DNA from: Gloeophyllum trabeum ATCC 11539
Lineage: Eukaryota; Basidiomycota; Agaricomycetes; Gloeophyllales; Gloeophyllaceae
Length of the DNA stretch: 64,000 bases
Assembly (NCBI RefSeq): GCF_000344685.1
Contig: NW_006920411.1
Coordinates: forward strand, 731,762 to 795,761
Reading direction: 5' to 3'
Shown here: one piece after another, positions 24,336-37,560 of the stretch
How positions within the stretch are numbered: position 1 is the stretch's first letter
How the letters are laid out: every line of letters begins with the position of its first letter
Program-made: the position numbers and the translations under genes
Notes under the pieces: generated by a model
The model's input: the letters and a program-made list of their open reading frames with translations, nothing else
Told to the model about the DNA's origin: nothing
Database searches by the model: none

Positions 24336-25764
24336 GTTGTTTGAATGGGCTATAGTCCTAGTTGATGTCGTGAAAGATGGTCTGAGGGCGTCGCCTGGCC
24401 GTCGAAGGTGTACAAGAAGAGCGGTTGCGGACTGGTGGCGCGCTTGCTAGCTGTATTTAGGACAGCTGGAAACGGGGCTGTTCCCCAACAGCGCCCCCAG
24501 CCACCTCGTCTCTAGCAGCGCCCCTTCTTATAGCGAAACCCGCCATGATGGCCGTGTGGGCATCGCTTTCGCTAGCTCCTTATGACTGACTCAGGCAGCA
24601 GCAGCTTTGGCTATATGTACACTGCGCGCCGCATGTTTGTTGCGCTGAAATATTCTGAGCATTCATCCTGTATCCGGCAGTGAAATACAGTTACAGTAGC
24701 GTTCAACGTCTGGCTACCGGTGGGACAATATCGCAAAGGGATACGAAGACCGGAATTGATCAATTACCACCTTCTAGACATTGCAGAACCGTGGTGAGGT
24801 CGGCGTCCGGTGTCCAGGGATTTTGTCCGACAACCTTCGCAGCATCAGCCACAATGGATCCGGATACGTAGTGCTCTCCCATTGCCCACCTTCATAGGGT
24901 TGCACGAGACAGGCGTGCGTGGAAGCATTCGAAAACGAGTCAGAGGTTTGTTCAAGGCCTGCCTGACCAAAACTATGGTCCATCGGGTGCCCAGTTATTA
25001 AGTGCCTCCCCGGGGTCACTTCTCTACATATGCTGCATGCATGAACCACAGTGCCCAAAATATACATTGACCTCGTCTACCAAGTCTTATTTAGGAGCTC
25101 GAGGCGCAGTATCAAGCCCATCATTGACACGCCTGGACAAGTGAGTCGTTCACTTGTAACTGATGTATGTATGATGCTCTGCATCTCTTTAGTGTCTCGC
25201 AGTTCGGATACATGCGCATGTTTAGTTTCGGTTCTGCACTCGAGTCCAGCTATTGTACACTGATATTAAGGTGGACCGTTGTTGGGGTTAACGGGCATAC
25301 TTATAACCCTAACCTTAGCTAGTTTGTTCGGCGATTGACTGGCCGACAAAACCGGCGCATCACGCACCCTCGGAGGCGCCGGGCATCCTGGTTATCCGGG
25401 CCTCAGACACCGCACAGCAATGCCAGCATTATTGTCGGCGTCAATTTGCTCTTTGCTGGACAACGCGCAATCCGGAATGGAGCCCCAGTCAACGCCCGTG
25501 ACATTCAACTTTCTAGCGCAAATGAGTCATTGGAGGGAAAGTGGTAACAATACTTCGTGTGATAACAATTACAAGTGCCTAAGTACCTAGATAATGGGAC
25601 CGAAAACAACAACAAGAATGAAACTGAAGGAGCCCTTTACATGTCCATGCTCGTCCGTTTGCACACGACGAAAATATATGAAGCACAATGAGATCGATGA
25701 ATGCTCGGCCGGTGATACGTACACTCATGATGCACGAGGATGATCAGATCTCCAGGAGAAGTCA
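24336..25764. other. Intergenic, chitin synthase upstream / GMC 3' flank
   Basis: About 1.4 kb with the chitin synthase promoter on the left and the 3' flank of the GMC oxidase on the right. Short frames here match nothing I know. No repeat or RNA gene recognised. Confidence 0.45.
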
Positions 25765-28119
25765 TTACCAGTGGAGCCACCAGAACAGGCGATCATACCA
25801 GTAACAGAGCTGAGTGCCAGCTTTGATCAAGTCTGCAGCCCTCTCAGCCATCATGTAGAGGGGAGCCTGGGGATGCGCTCCGGGTATGTAGGGCTACGAA
25901 GGGACACCTGTCAAGACCACCGCTACGCTGAGATCAGAAAACACTCACGAATATGCTTGCATCCACGACTCTTAGTCCGATAGTGCCCTTAACATTGAGG
26001 TCAGGGTCGACGACACCATGGGCCGCATCGCAGGCCGACATGGCAGCCGTACCGACCGGATGCCAGACGGTCGTAGTATGATTCCTGGCATACTGTTCGA
26101 GCTCTGCATCGGTAGTCACGTTCCCCAGAGGGGCATATGGAGCGACGATATAATCCTTCCATGCAGAGCCTGTGAGAAACTTCTGGGCTGACTTGATTGC
26201 TTGCTTCATGGTATAAATGTCGAAGTCGGAGTTAAGCAGCCCAGCATCGATAATAGGGGCTGCGAATGGATCTATGGAAGCCAGGGTAACGGATCCACCT
26301 GCTCATATTGATCGTATTAGAAGTTGTACCGGTACGTACAAGAATCGATTGCTCACGAGACGTAGGTGAAATAAGGTTCGTGACCAGCGTCATCCAATGA
26401 CCAGTACCAGGATGAGGGTCGGCGATCGAAGCCCAGCCATCCTGACGCGGCGTAAAAATTTGAGAAAACAGTGAGAAGGTGATTTCAGCGAATGTACGCA
26501 CACACATGATCAGCTCGTAGTGAGGGGATTTCGAGCCAGCGGTGGGATCAGAAACTTTCTGGAAGATCGTGTCATTCTGAGGAAGTCTCAGCCAACCAAC
26601 GTTGTTCCCCAACGTGTCCACAAAGAGACCCGTCTTGTTCGTCTCCCACTGGTTAAGGTCGGCTCCCGCGACAGCAGCGTCCTCGAAGATGTTGTCAAAC
26701 GTGTTATTCGAGTTGACTTCGAACAGGTTGGACAAGAGACTGTGGTCCTGCAGGTTCTTGCCGACGTCGGGGAGGTCAAGAACGGGGTTGATGCCCAATG
26801 ACTGCAATGCTTTCGCATCACCGATCCCGGAGAGCATAAGAATTTGGGGCGTGTTGATAGACCCAGCGGAGAGAATAACTTCTTTAGTGGCGTTAAGGGC
26901 ATAGAGTGGTCCTGTATTTGAAGGGTGCTACAGTGAGATCGTAGTTTTTGTTGCCGACGGGTAAAGTGGACTAACCTGAAGATGACTGGGCGAACTGTAC
27001 GCCACGGAAGATGGGGATGTCACCGGTCTTCCCGGTTTGAATAACTTTAGTCACCGTCGTCTGCAAGAGCACATCCAGATTGGAGCGGTTTAGAACTGGC
27101 TCCAGATAAGCTGAGGCCGAGCTGCTCCGTTTACCCCCTCCAATAGATGCTTGCAGGAAGCCTTCATAGTTTGTGTGTTAGCCATAAGAAATCATACCTA
27201 AGGAAGAGCCGTACCAATACCGAGGGGATTGCCAGAGTTCTGATCCTGGTTGTACGGGAAGTCAGAAGACAGCTCTTTGGTCGTCTGCACGACTTTGTCA
27301 TCAAGCTCATTTGCGTAGCCGTATACGCTGATCTCCAAAGGACCGTTTTTCCCGTGCAGAGAGGGAGTGATCTGGCCCGACGTGTTATGTCCGTCGGCTG
27401 GCGGTGTGAGCTTCTCGTTCTGAGATCAGAGCAGGTTAGCAAGGGAAGATAGGAACGCTAGAGGAGTATCGTATATACCTTATACATGTAAGGCATAAGT
27501 CCCAGCCATGACCAGCCTGGATCACCTGTAACTTGTGCAATCCGGTTGTAGTCATCCGCGGCACCGCGAGTCCAAAAGAGCCAGTCTAGATGCAGTTGAG
27601 TAATGTACGACAAGCATTGCACGGAGTATCCCGGACGACGGACGTACTTATGGAGCTGGTTCCTCCTACTATCTTGCCACGAGGATACTGTATTACCCGA
27701 TTGTTGAGACCTGGTTGAGGCGTCGTCGTATAGTTCCATGTATACGCCGTGTCCGGACTGAGCTGTGGAGCTAACAAGGGTATATCCAATTGAGGGTTAC
27801 CATCCCGCCTGGTCGTCGACACGTAAGCGATGGACGTTTCAGACCCGGGCGTAAGTCTACTCACGCCGCACCAGCCTCAATGACTAGCACCTTTATCTTC
27901 GAGGATTCCGTAAGACGGTTTGCAATGACATTTCCAGCAGTACCAGCTACGAAAGATGAGTCCTGCCCCGCAAGCAAACTCCGCTCCCAGCTCACCTCCG
28001 ACGACGATGTAGTCGTACTGAGTGTTCGGTAGTTTGCTGGGGTCGGTGTAAGTTGTAGCGAAAGTGAAATGGATCAAAAACAGGGAGACAAAGAGCGACG
28101 ATGAAAGTAACGAATGCAT
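25765..28119 (-). CDS. Secreted GMC oxidoreductase, aryl-alcohol-oxidase type
   Basis: FAD-dependent oxidase of the glucose-methanol-choline family, resembling fungal aryl-alcohol oxidase, which makes extracellular H2O2 for lignin attack. A signal peptide ([20 protein letters not shown]) begins at 28119. After splicing, the FAD motif reads [16 protein letters not shown]. The [19 protein letters not shown] segment is the GMC signature 1. [19 protein letters not shown] is signature 2. The two active-site histidines lie in [10 protein letters not shown] and [13 protein letters not shown]. Several Asn-x-Ser/Thr sites fit a glycoprotein. The C-terminus reads [21 protein letters not shown] and a TAA, giving a slightly longer, Trp-rich tail than usual. 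Introns are many. Oxidase versus dehydrogenase activity cannot be decided here. Confidence 0.9.
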
Positions 28120-29329
28120 GTTTGGAGCGAACGGAGACGAGGGAGAGAGCAGCGGAGGCTCCAGGCAGGAGCTGCTTCGGTACCGATACGCTCGTCTTAA
28201 AGGAAGGAAGGAAAGGCGGGAACCGGCTACACTTGGTCCGCAATGGCTGCCGGCCTCCGAAACAGAGACAGGCAGGGAATGCGACCCATGTGTGCCGGAC
28301 AGACGTGCCTAAACGGCCCTTAACATCAACCACCATCGAGACGGTTAGCAACAGTGAAGCAACTCAACACGTACCTAGACGTACCCGGGGGTTGATATCT
28401 AGATATCCTTGCATCTTGCTAAGCTTTCCTCGTCGCTCATTGGACGGTCGGCACTAGGACACACCATCAGCCCAAAGACGGACGCTTATCAGAAACTGAT
28501 GGATGGTTCACGAGCCACACTTCCATATATGGGCAGATAAATCTTCGAATATCGCGCACTTCTGCTTTGCGATACGCTTGAATTCCCAAGTACACGATCC
28601 AGACTGACCTGATCAATCCGCTAATCCCTCCCGCCACACCGGAATTCAAGGAGAAGGAGGTTCCTGTGCTAAACTCCGCTTGATTTGCTTCCGCCTCCGT
28701 CAGACCCCTCACCGTCAGTATATAGGACGCAAAAGGGCACATATCTGTCAATGATAGCCTTGCATGTCTAGCTTGCGAGGATCAGGATATGGTGGTAGGT
28801 TGGTCCCGATCGCTAAGTCTGCGAAGACGAGGAGCAGATAGGCAGAGCAGTCGGGACAGGTACACGACAGGTTGCCCCTTGAGACTCCTAGGGACCATCA
28901 GATCTAGAAACAGGTGACGTACTCATCTTTGGCTCATGGTATGGGATGGGCCGGGAGATACAAGCTCGAGCGGAAAGCCATGCAAGCCATGCAGGTTACG
29001 GGATTGTGTATGGGAAGATCATAGACTGAGAAATATCTTTGAGACAGGAAGTTGGGGTTGCGAAACATAAGCAGACAACATGGATGAGCAATGAGCATTA
29101 CCAGAGAGATGACGACTCGCTGGCTTGTCCGCTTGGTCGGCCGGTACAAGTCGACCTCGATGTCAGTCGTTGGTGACCATACAGCTCGAAGCTTATATAC
29201 ATCGTCGCCAGAACGCAAAGGAAACTGAGAGAAGCATAATTTCGTCCCACCAGGCAAAGAAGACAACTTGGAAGGCAGACCAAAGGATCGCCACCTGCCA
29301 CGTGCGTGAACGCGTCTCTTCTTCCCCTG
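28120..29329. other. Divergent intergenic region, GMC / CLPTM1
   Basis: About 1.2 kb between divergent starts, holding both promoters. A minus-strand frame at 28467-28751 contains one hydrophobic stretch (GISGLIRSVWIVYLGI) and another lies at 28934-29266, but I could not join them into a recognisable gene. No repeat was seen. Confidence 0.4.
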
Positions 29330-32150
29330 ATGCCGTCCTCGACTCAGGCAAGGCCACCTACAGCGGCAGCGGCGGCCCCAGCTCCTAGGAGAGAGGAAGA
29401 ATCACCATTCCGCAGGTATCTTGGGATAGCGCAGGTAAGTTTGGGTCAAATCGACAAGAAACTTCACATTAAATCCCTGGAATAGCAACTCTTCGTGGTA
29501 TGGGCTCTATCCCAGCTGGGTGCGTCTTCCTGTACTGCGTTGATAATATGTGTCTAACGAGCACATGGTGTGCAGCAACAAAGTTTATTTCGTCCCGCCT
29601 GACACCCTCTGCAAGTCCGCCGACGCCCTCCAGCGTTGTTCCCGATAGCAATACAGACACCCCCGCTCGACAAGTCTCCCCCTTCCACCTGCCACCTGTT
29701 CAGGCATACCTAGACCCATCATGGCCTCTTGGGACTCCCATCTCCATGCATGTATACCTCTCCACATCTCCCACAGGCGACGTGTTCTCCAGCAAGTGGA
29801 CATCTGGCTATAGGGCGGACCGAGACGAGGGTCTACCGAATTTTGTCTGGGAGAATATCACGTTCGGCGATTGGAAGGAGGAAAGAAAGGTTGAATTTGA
29901 AGTCAACTTGCCAAAGGTGAGTCTTAGTCTGTGTTTACGCGCTGCAGATTCTTACGAGGGAATGTCAGGCTGTCCAAAACAATGGATCCATGTGGGCCGA
30001 CATCTTCTTGGTGAAGGGGGGCAGGAGTCCTGATCCCTCAGACTCGGCGTTCGACCCAGCATCCGTTCATCATGTCAGGAAGCGTGCGTATACCCTTCTG
30101 AACTGCAGACTGTCATGCATGGACTCTTACCTGACTTTAGTGCTTACGCGGTACATGCCAAAACTTAAGGTTAGAAAGCAAAGGAACCTACTTGCCGACA
30201 AGGATGGAGGGCCTGAGAAAGAAGAGGAGGAAGTGAGTATCTTAACATGGGTGGTCAGCACTCTCTGATTGTCTCCAGCCGCAAGCGGACATCATTGTAT
30301 CACACTGGCATCCGGTGTGTCCTCCTGGATATACTCGTGTCCCGCATATCCATTTACCATTCCGTGCAGAACTTGACTTTGGCTCTTGTATCCGATGCGC
30401 CCACACTGCCGTACGGCCAACTGCCTCCTGTTCTGTCTGAGCGTACGTACTACAAAGAATCTCCTACCCTTCCCGTAGACTCATCCTGCCGTACAGACGT
30501 CCACCTCGTCCCGGGCTTGCGTGACGACACCGGCACGAAAGGATTCTACAAGCCCATCGTCTTCGCGAACGACTTTTGGCATCTGCGCTCGCAGTACGTT
30601 GAAATCAACAGCACGACCCCGACCCTCCCGCTGCAGGTCGTGTTTCAACCCATGTCGTACTTCAAGTTTCAGCTGTTCGCCTCGATGACCCATGGGTTCA
30701 ACGAGGCTGCGAAACAGCAGGGCGCAGGCGCTGGGGCGGAGTTGGACGAGGTCAAGCGAATGCTTGTTGAGACGAACCCATATTTCTTGGCGCTTACGGG
30801 TATAGTCAGCTTGTTGCATACTGTGTGAGTGGTGGTATGGTTGCGTTGAGTGACTTGAAGGTGCTGATCCATGCGCAGTTTCGAGATGTTGGCGTTCAAG
30901 AACGACGTCTCGCATTGGCGGAAGAAGCAAGAGCTTGTGGGGGTATCGGTCAGGTATGCCATTTACTCTCGTGTCGGTAATTTGATGACGCGACTGATAG
31001 GGTGAATTCACAGGACGGTATGTCGTTGTCACCTTAGCTGCATGAACAATTGTGTTTTAACGCGTCCGACAGATCGTTGCGAACGTTGTGGTCCAACTTA
31101 TTATCCTGTTGTATCTCCTCGACAACAACGAGCAGACTAGCTGGATGATCCTGTTTGGTCAGGGCATGGGCCTCCTAATCGAAGCATGGAAGGTGCGAAT
31201 CCTGGTATCGGTCATTCTGTTACAGCATGTATATTTATTGTCTCGTATACAGATAACCAAGGCGGTGGATATCAAGCTGGTCGCTGCGCCGGCAGGGTCA
31301 CTGTTCCCCTACAAGATCGAGGTTCACGGTATGTAGACACCTCATGTGTATTTGCAACATGGCATTCATGTCTTGATATCAGATAAACATGTATTGAGCG
31401 AGGATGAGAAGAGGACGCAAGAGTAAAGCATCTCATACTATCTGGTTGTATATGACCTGACGAGCTCCTCCAGATACGACAAACTAGCTTACCGTTACGT
31501 GTCATACGCAGCTATTCCCCTTCTCGCTGCCTACACGGTCTACTCCCTACTCTACGAGTCCCACAGAGGATGGTACAGCTTCGTCATATCCACCCTCACG
31601 TCATTCGTGTATATGTTTGGCTTCGTTAGTCTCCTCGTTAGTTGTCCTCCGGATTTCAGCTCACGCGGCGTCTGCAGGCGCAACTTATTCCTCAATTAAT
31701 CATTAACTACAAGCTGAAGGTTCGTCCGGTCTCGCTTATAGTGACTTGCTGTCCCGAGCTTACGGTGCCATGCCAGAGCGTGGCCCATATGCCCATGAAG
31801 GCCATGATCTACAAGACCCTGTCGACGGTTGTCGATGACTTATTCGCGTAAGACCTCCTGCAACACTCTTCACGTTCGAACATTGAACGTGATGCTGCCA
31901 TACAGATTCTGCATCAAGATGCCTTTTTTGCACAGATTGGCTTGTTTCCGCGATGACCTAGTTTTCCTTGTCTTCCTATATCAGGTGAGACTGAGTTCAC
32001 TCCGCAAGCGAGAAGGGCAGCTGATGTTTGTCGTAGCGGTGGATATACCGAATTGATCCGAAGAGAATCAACGAATATGGGCAGGTGATGGAGGGCGAGG
32101 ATGCGGGCGAGGAGCAGCAGCTTGCGATCGAAACGAAAAAGACAAAGTAG
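29330..32150 (+). CDS. CLPTM1-family transmembrane protein
   Basis: A multi-pass membrane protein of the CLPTM1 (cleft lip and palate transmembrane protein 1) family, conserved in eukaryotes and thought to act in the ER on membrane-protein assembly or lipid scrambling. The start at 29330 gives MPSSTQARPPTAAAAAP then RYLGIAQQLFVVWALSQL, the first membrane segment. The large lumenal domain contains MHVYLSTSP, FVWENITFGDW and NPNLTLALV. Membrane helices follow around LTGIVSLLHTVFEMLAFKND, LIILLYLLDN, IPLLAAYTVYSLLY and FVISTLTSFVYMFGF. Further landmarks are QLIPQLIINYKLKSVAHMPM and FCIKMPFLHRLACFRDD. The soluble tail RWIYRIDPKRINEYG ends with TAG at 32148-32150. Several introns; no break seen. 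Confidence 0.9.
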
Positions 32151-32470
32151 GGGGGTGGAGGAGTGGGTCCGTATTTTGATTTGGGATGAGTGATAGAGCC
32201 TTCCGATGTACGTTACGACAACGTCAAGCTTTATATACTGGATGCATTTGTCACGGAACGGCACTTGAGAACGACGCCCGAAACAAGTCATGTTATACAC
32301 TGCCCTTGTCATGCGAAGGATGAGCGTCTTCTATGGGTGACTCGGCTCTCGGGATCTTTACATAGGCGACAACTCTGCTCCGATCTCAGCGCAAACCCGA
32401 AGTCAGTGCACGCTCTTCTTCAGGCCTGGCAGTCCGCGTCTGCTTTGCGTAACCGTCCATCCGCTCGTTC
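32151..32470. other. Intergenic, upstream of Cys-motif/AT-hook protein
   Basis: A 320-bp gap between two plus-strand genes. It should contain the CLPTM1 3' UTR and the next promoter. No clear TATA box or repeat. Confidence 0.4.
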
Positions 32471-35328
32471 ATGGCGCCTTCGCAAGATGCTGCTATGTAT
32501 GCGTGCAAGTGCCTGAACGTACGCTGCCGCCCGCAGCCTCCGTCTGGGTCGCCGCCGGAGGTGCAAGACTCGCACTTTTTCCCGGTCTATGTCGGCGACG
32601 AAGGTATCACGATTGTGGGTTAGAGAGAGGCGCTGTGCGAGTTTGTCTGGTGTTCACTCGGTCTTGCAGGCTCATAATCAAGTTACACTAAGGAAGCGGA
32701 CCAAGGTGTTCAAGGACGAAGATAGATCCCGATGGATCCGGTATATGTCCTTGACCTGCTTGCTATGCGAGGCTCTGGTATACCGTGTGCTGCAAGTGGT
32801 GCCACCGGAGGCCGAAGGAAATGAAGGTCCCGTACTACCAAGCGAAGGCTGGGCAGAGGAAGAACCGCTGAAGAGTTCCAGCGGATGGGTCGAGGTTCAT
32901 AAGCAATGCTTGGTATGTCAAGCCCTGATTGATTACTTTGCAAAGCCGGGCAGCAAACGTGCGCTTCCATGGCTTGTCTGCTTCATTGGCATTGATTTAG
33001 AGCATCCTACCATACTGCCTAAGTGTCACTTACTTACTGACCTTTTATTGTTAGACCGGAGAGGCTGTACGTCAGCTTGAAGCGTCCCCGTCGTACTCGA
33101 CGTTATTCCGAATCATTCTTCCTGCTGAAATACCTTCTTCACCCGTTGATCCACTACTTAAACCCTCTACGCCGCCACCACCCCCGTCGCCCGCCTCTCG
33201 AACCTACTTACCCCCTCTGCCACCCATCTTCCCCCCGGCGCCTTTCACGCCTTCCCATCCTACATTCTCCCATCTTGCCTCGTTCGCCCGGGAAGAATCT
33301 ACCAGGATACGCTCACAGGCCGAGGAGTATCTCGCCACAGTCACGCAAGCCAAGGTAGACGAAATAAACCGCCTCGAAGAGGATCTCCGGCGACAAGTCG
33401 AGCTATTATGGAGGAAATTTAGGAAAGAAATCCTGAAGATCGAGGTCGAGGTAGACGGCGTGAGAGATAAGCCTCTCGGCCGCAGAAGGAATAGCGGCAG
33501 TCGCGCTAGGTCTAGTTCCTCTGGCCCTAGAGCAGTCAATGGAACAGTGCCCGTGTCTATACGGTCATTCGTTCCTGCTCACAGTTTGTCCTCGACCAGC
33601 AGAGTGTCAAGTCCGCCTCGTCCACGTGCACCGTCCGCTCTATCTACGTCCTTGGCTTCATCCTCTTTCCAGCACCCGCGAGCGCAAGAAGACTGCAGGT
33701 CATCTGAAGCTCGCAGTCAAGGCTTACAGTCGGCCGTTGCTGATGAGACGTCTTCCGAGGACTCGCTGGGCGACAATGCAACCAATGGACGCGGAATACC
33801 GTCTCGGGCTAGGTCGCAGTCTGTTCCTACTCGCATCAAAGGCGATCCTAGCAACAGTATTCTCTCGCCTTTCCATAGAAATATGGATCCGTCCAAGGAC
33901 GTTGCCACAAGCTTCCGGTATTTCGCTAACCTGGACGAACATATGGGAACTTCCGAGCCGACTGAAGGTGGAGCGGTTGAGCAGACGAAGGCCCCCGGCA
34001 GTCCCAAGGGAACCAAAGCGGATGCAAATAACGTGGACAAAGGGGAGGGGACCAGTGCGCTTCCTCAAGCTCGGAAGTCTCGGTCGAAGAGCAGGACACG
34101 AGATGGTAGTCCCTCTAAGGAGGACGACTTGAAGACGAGACGAAAAGTGACATTCAATGTGGAGCCTGCTGTCGTAACGATCACGAGAAATGTGACTGCT
34201 GAGAAGGAAGCTCAAGAAGCCTCTCGGGCGCAGAAACGGACGGAAGGTATATCAAGTCGCAATGAGATCTGGGGGCATTTAATTAATGTGATACGCTTTG
34301 ATGTAGACATGATATTCGACCTTGATGACGACGTGGACGGACAGACCTCAGATGGCACGGCCAGTCTACCTCTCAATGAACCTGTTCGTGCACCTGCCCG
34401 TCCTCGTGGCCGCCCACGCAAATCAAGCGATGAGGGATTACCTCAGTCTTACTCAGTCTTGCGCCCTGCGTCCTTACCAGCTCCTTCCAATGTTCGACCT
34501 GTCCCAGACGAAGAACGGACGGCGAGCCCCCGGTCCCTCAAGGACGATGCACCCGTCTTGGAAGGGCGGAAGGCACGGTCAAGACGAACCAGTGATGAGG
34601 GCGAGGGGGATAGTCCGCTGGACCCTCATGAAGCAGAGATATTGAAGTTGGTGGCCGCGGACACGCCGAGTCATCGGGGTGCATGGAAGAAGGATAGCAA
34701 AGCGTGGCAGACGTTCGTTCGTAGGCAGGATCGAAGATCGAAGATATCCAGCGCGGCTGCTATCTCGGAGGAGAACGAGGATGAAGATGAATACGAGGAG
34801 GAAGCGGACGCAGGGATTTTTGATGATTTCGAGGATCCATCGGAAAGTGATGATTTGGATGGTGGGTCCAACGTATCAGTCGAAGAGCCCTATATTAACC
34901 CTTTCCCCTCAGACGGGTCTTTCGCGGATTCGAAGCCACCTCGTCTTGGTTCATCTATGCCTATAGCTATCGGCCCACTATCAAGATCCAAGAAGGTACT
35001 CGGTATACCGTCGTATCAACCAAAGACATCATTATCGGATCGTCCAGGGGTGTTGGTACCTCCCCTCCCGCCCAACCAGCGGAGAAGGAGCAGTGGAGAG
35101 TTCTCTTCCTCTACATTGCGCAAGGCCTCGTACGCTGAGCGCGATCGGATGCGGAATATGGATCCAGGAGCCCTCGACTTTGCCGCTGAGGACGTTGATG
35201 AGGATGAAGACACTGATAATGACAATATCCCTCAAGTGGGAAGCGTGGGTCGGCAGCGAGCGCTGAAGATCTTGGAAGCCCGAAGTAAAGTGCCCTCTGC
35301 AAGCATGTGGCGCAGTCTAGCCGAATGA
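32471..35328 (+). CDS. Conserved hypothetical protein with Cys motifs and AT-hook
   Basis: About 780 residues, of unknown function. The first exon (32471-32614) starts MAPSQDAAMYACKCLNVRCR, so Cys-x-Cys-x4-Cys. The second (32670-32912) has TCLLCEALVYRVLQ, a second Cys-x2-Cys. Two such pairs around beta-strands suggest a small zinc-binding domain of Mis18/Yippee style, but this is speculative. Exon 3 runs from 33055: a Pro-rich linker, a coiled-coil-like stretch (EEYLATVTQAKVDEINRLEE), a long Ser/Arg-rich disordered region, an AT-hook RPRGRPRKSS near 34400, acidic patches (EENEDEDEYEEEAD) and SMWRSLAE at the end. A probable intron at about 34247-34309 removes an out-of-place insertion. The AT-hook and charge pattern suggest a chromatin protein. 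Confidence 0.7.
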
Positions 35329-35598
35329 GCGCGAGCCGGTCAATGTGTGTACCTCTATGTAACTTACTGTGCTCCGACGTAATACTGTAGGCAAAGGTGT
35401 AGCGAAGGTCGCGTCTTGGTAATTCTTAGGTGAACCCTAACCTTGCCTTGGGCAGAGGAGCCAAGGTCTAGATGAATCATGAATGCTACGCAGCCGTGCG
35501 ACGAACTGGCTTCTGAAGTCCCTGATGTTTTATTGACCTACGCACTGAACACGGTCGCAACCATCGTACATACAACCTTCATACCACTAGGCCGCTCT

Positions 35599-37560
35599 CT
35601 AGAACATGAAGGACCTGCCCAGGCTAGCTGCAGCTGAGGCCATCGACCGAAGATTTCCTTCTCGAAGCTGCTGCATCTGTACCTGCATTTCGGGAGACGC
35701 AGCATCAAGCGCTCGCGTAGGAGGAGAGGCGCGTGTGACGGGGCTATAGCTTCGGTAGCTAGGCTGCTTGCCAAGCTCCTTGCGCAGTTTCGCGATTTGT
35801 TGCCTTATGACAGTAGCGAAATCGAGCTGGCTGTCTTTCTCCCTGTCGCCGACGAGTAAGACCAGAGTAGACACGCTATGCGGGAGTTAGCAGAGGTCCG
35901 TGCATCAAACGAGGAGATGGACGGACAATGCTTCTTTCAAGTAGGCAAAGCTGAATTTGTCCGTCAATTTGGCGATTTCGTAGACCAAGTCGTCAGGGAA
36001 GTCAACAGCTTTGTTCCTCTCAAGCTTCTTCTGCCAGTACTTGCAGTAGAGGGTCCGCTCTTCGAGATCCGGATCATCGAACAGACTGCATGGACAAGAG
36101 GTCATTTGAGCATGTCTCCCACTGGAACGCAGTGTCCTTACTATTTCCGGTCAAAGCGGCTAGGTCTGCTCGCTAAGGCGGGGTCAAGTCTCTCGACATG
36201 GTTTGTTGTGCCTATGAGCAGGAGACCGTCGTTGCCCTCCAGGCCATCGATTTGGTTGAGGAAGAAAGACCTGTTACTCTCATTGATCAAGCTATCCAAA
36301 TCTTCCATTATGACGACACAAGGCGCTAATTGGCGCGCTTTGTTGAATACCAACGCCATGGAGGCCTCTTCTCCCATATAACCTAGAGATGGTGGTCAGC
36401 ATTGCTCGGTTGGAGGCTGACTCGATATATACTTTGGAAAGACTTGACGTAGAGCGGGAGGTACCCCTTCTCTTCGCAACCCTTCATGATGGCTTTGATA
36501 CTGACTGTCTTACCGTTCCCTAAGTAAGGACAACCCCTTTAAACAACGCCTCTACTACATTGATCTTGCGCGGAGGACATACCTGGGGGACCGTACATGA
36601 TCAATCCTCGCTGGGGCGCGAAACATCAAACCAGGCGGAGTCTAGGAGTTGTAGGAGCACTGACTTTCCATGGAATAGCAAGCTCCTTGTAGAGATCTTC
36701 TGATGAGAAGAAGCCAAAGATGTCTTTTTTAAGAGATGTCTTGAACTCTTCCTTTAGTATGACATCCTTCCAGTCTGCCTTCTGTACTTCGGCCCAGAGA
36801 CCCCCATCTTTCCGCCAGTAGCCTTGATTGAAGACCCAGATTTCTTCGTGAACTTCCGTGCTCCATTTGCCAGCTTCCAAAAGAAATTCTCGCATAGCAG
36901 CCTCAGAGCAGTCGTACAAAAGATAGTTCTGCTGCTTGAGGATGTACGAATCATACCACTGAGATCCAAGGTGAACGATGATACCCAGAAGAGGCTACGG
37001 TGCGAATCAACGGACCTTAGTGGTGTACAAGATGAACTCGTTATTCTGAAGGACCTTCAATATGACACCATAAGTGTGCGCAGAATTGCACTTACATTCC
37101 AGAAGACCTTGAATGAACCGAAGAAGACCTCGTCCAAGAGAACGCCAGGCCCAGCAGCAGATCGACGTGCCAGAGGTATGAATAACAGATTAGTTATCAC
37201 GTCCGACGGCGCGATAGGTTCCGCACGGGCACCAGGGTAAAGGAGGACATCGGAGGGCGTCAGAACCAACGAGTGATCAGGGTACAGCTTTCGCAGCGCA
37301 TTCGTGCTGAAGAGGGAATGAGCGACGAGAAGGATCCGGTAGAAAGCATATAATTACCCATATAATTCAGGCCCGCTCCGTTTACCGGAAGCTGCGAAAT
37401 CACAACCAGAATATGTCAATACTCAACCGCAGGAAAGCAAGAGGCACATACCTTGGTCCATCCAATAGTCGTACAATGGATCTGCGCTGCTTACAGCGTC
37501 GTTGTCGCATACTTCTTTGAAGGATACTTTGATGAATGCGTCTTCTACGTTGGAGGGCAT
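35599..37560 (-). CDS. AAA-type ATPase (BCS1/ATAD-like, fungal)
   Basis: An AAA+ ATPase of about 540 residues. The start at 37560 gives MPSNVEDAFIKVSFKEVCDN. A non-conserved N-domain precedes the ATPase. The Walker A loop GPPGNGKT is assembled over an intron at about 36525-36580 (YGPPG, then NGKTVSIKAIMKG). Walker B is CVVIMEDLDSLI, sensor 1 IGTTNHVERLD, and the arginine finger region ASRPSRFDRK. The C-terminal lid includes LAKLTDKFSFAYLKEA-like sequence, then a Gln/Ser-rich tail ending SLGRSFMF with TAG at 35599-35601. It resembles the many single-domain AAA proteins of agaricomycetes more than mitochondrial Bcs1, since no N-terminal membrane anchor is seen. Substrate unknown. Confidence 0.85.

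Noticed and set aside
25300..25315. Telomere-like CCCTAA units (also near 35434)
   Set aside because: Only one unit with a partial second, far below a telomeric or interstitial array.
33724..34215. Minus-strand frames inside the AT-hook gene
   Set aside because: Shadow frames of a long, biased coding exon.
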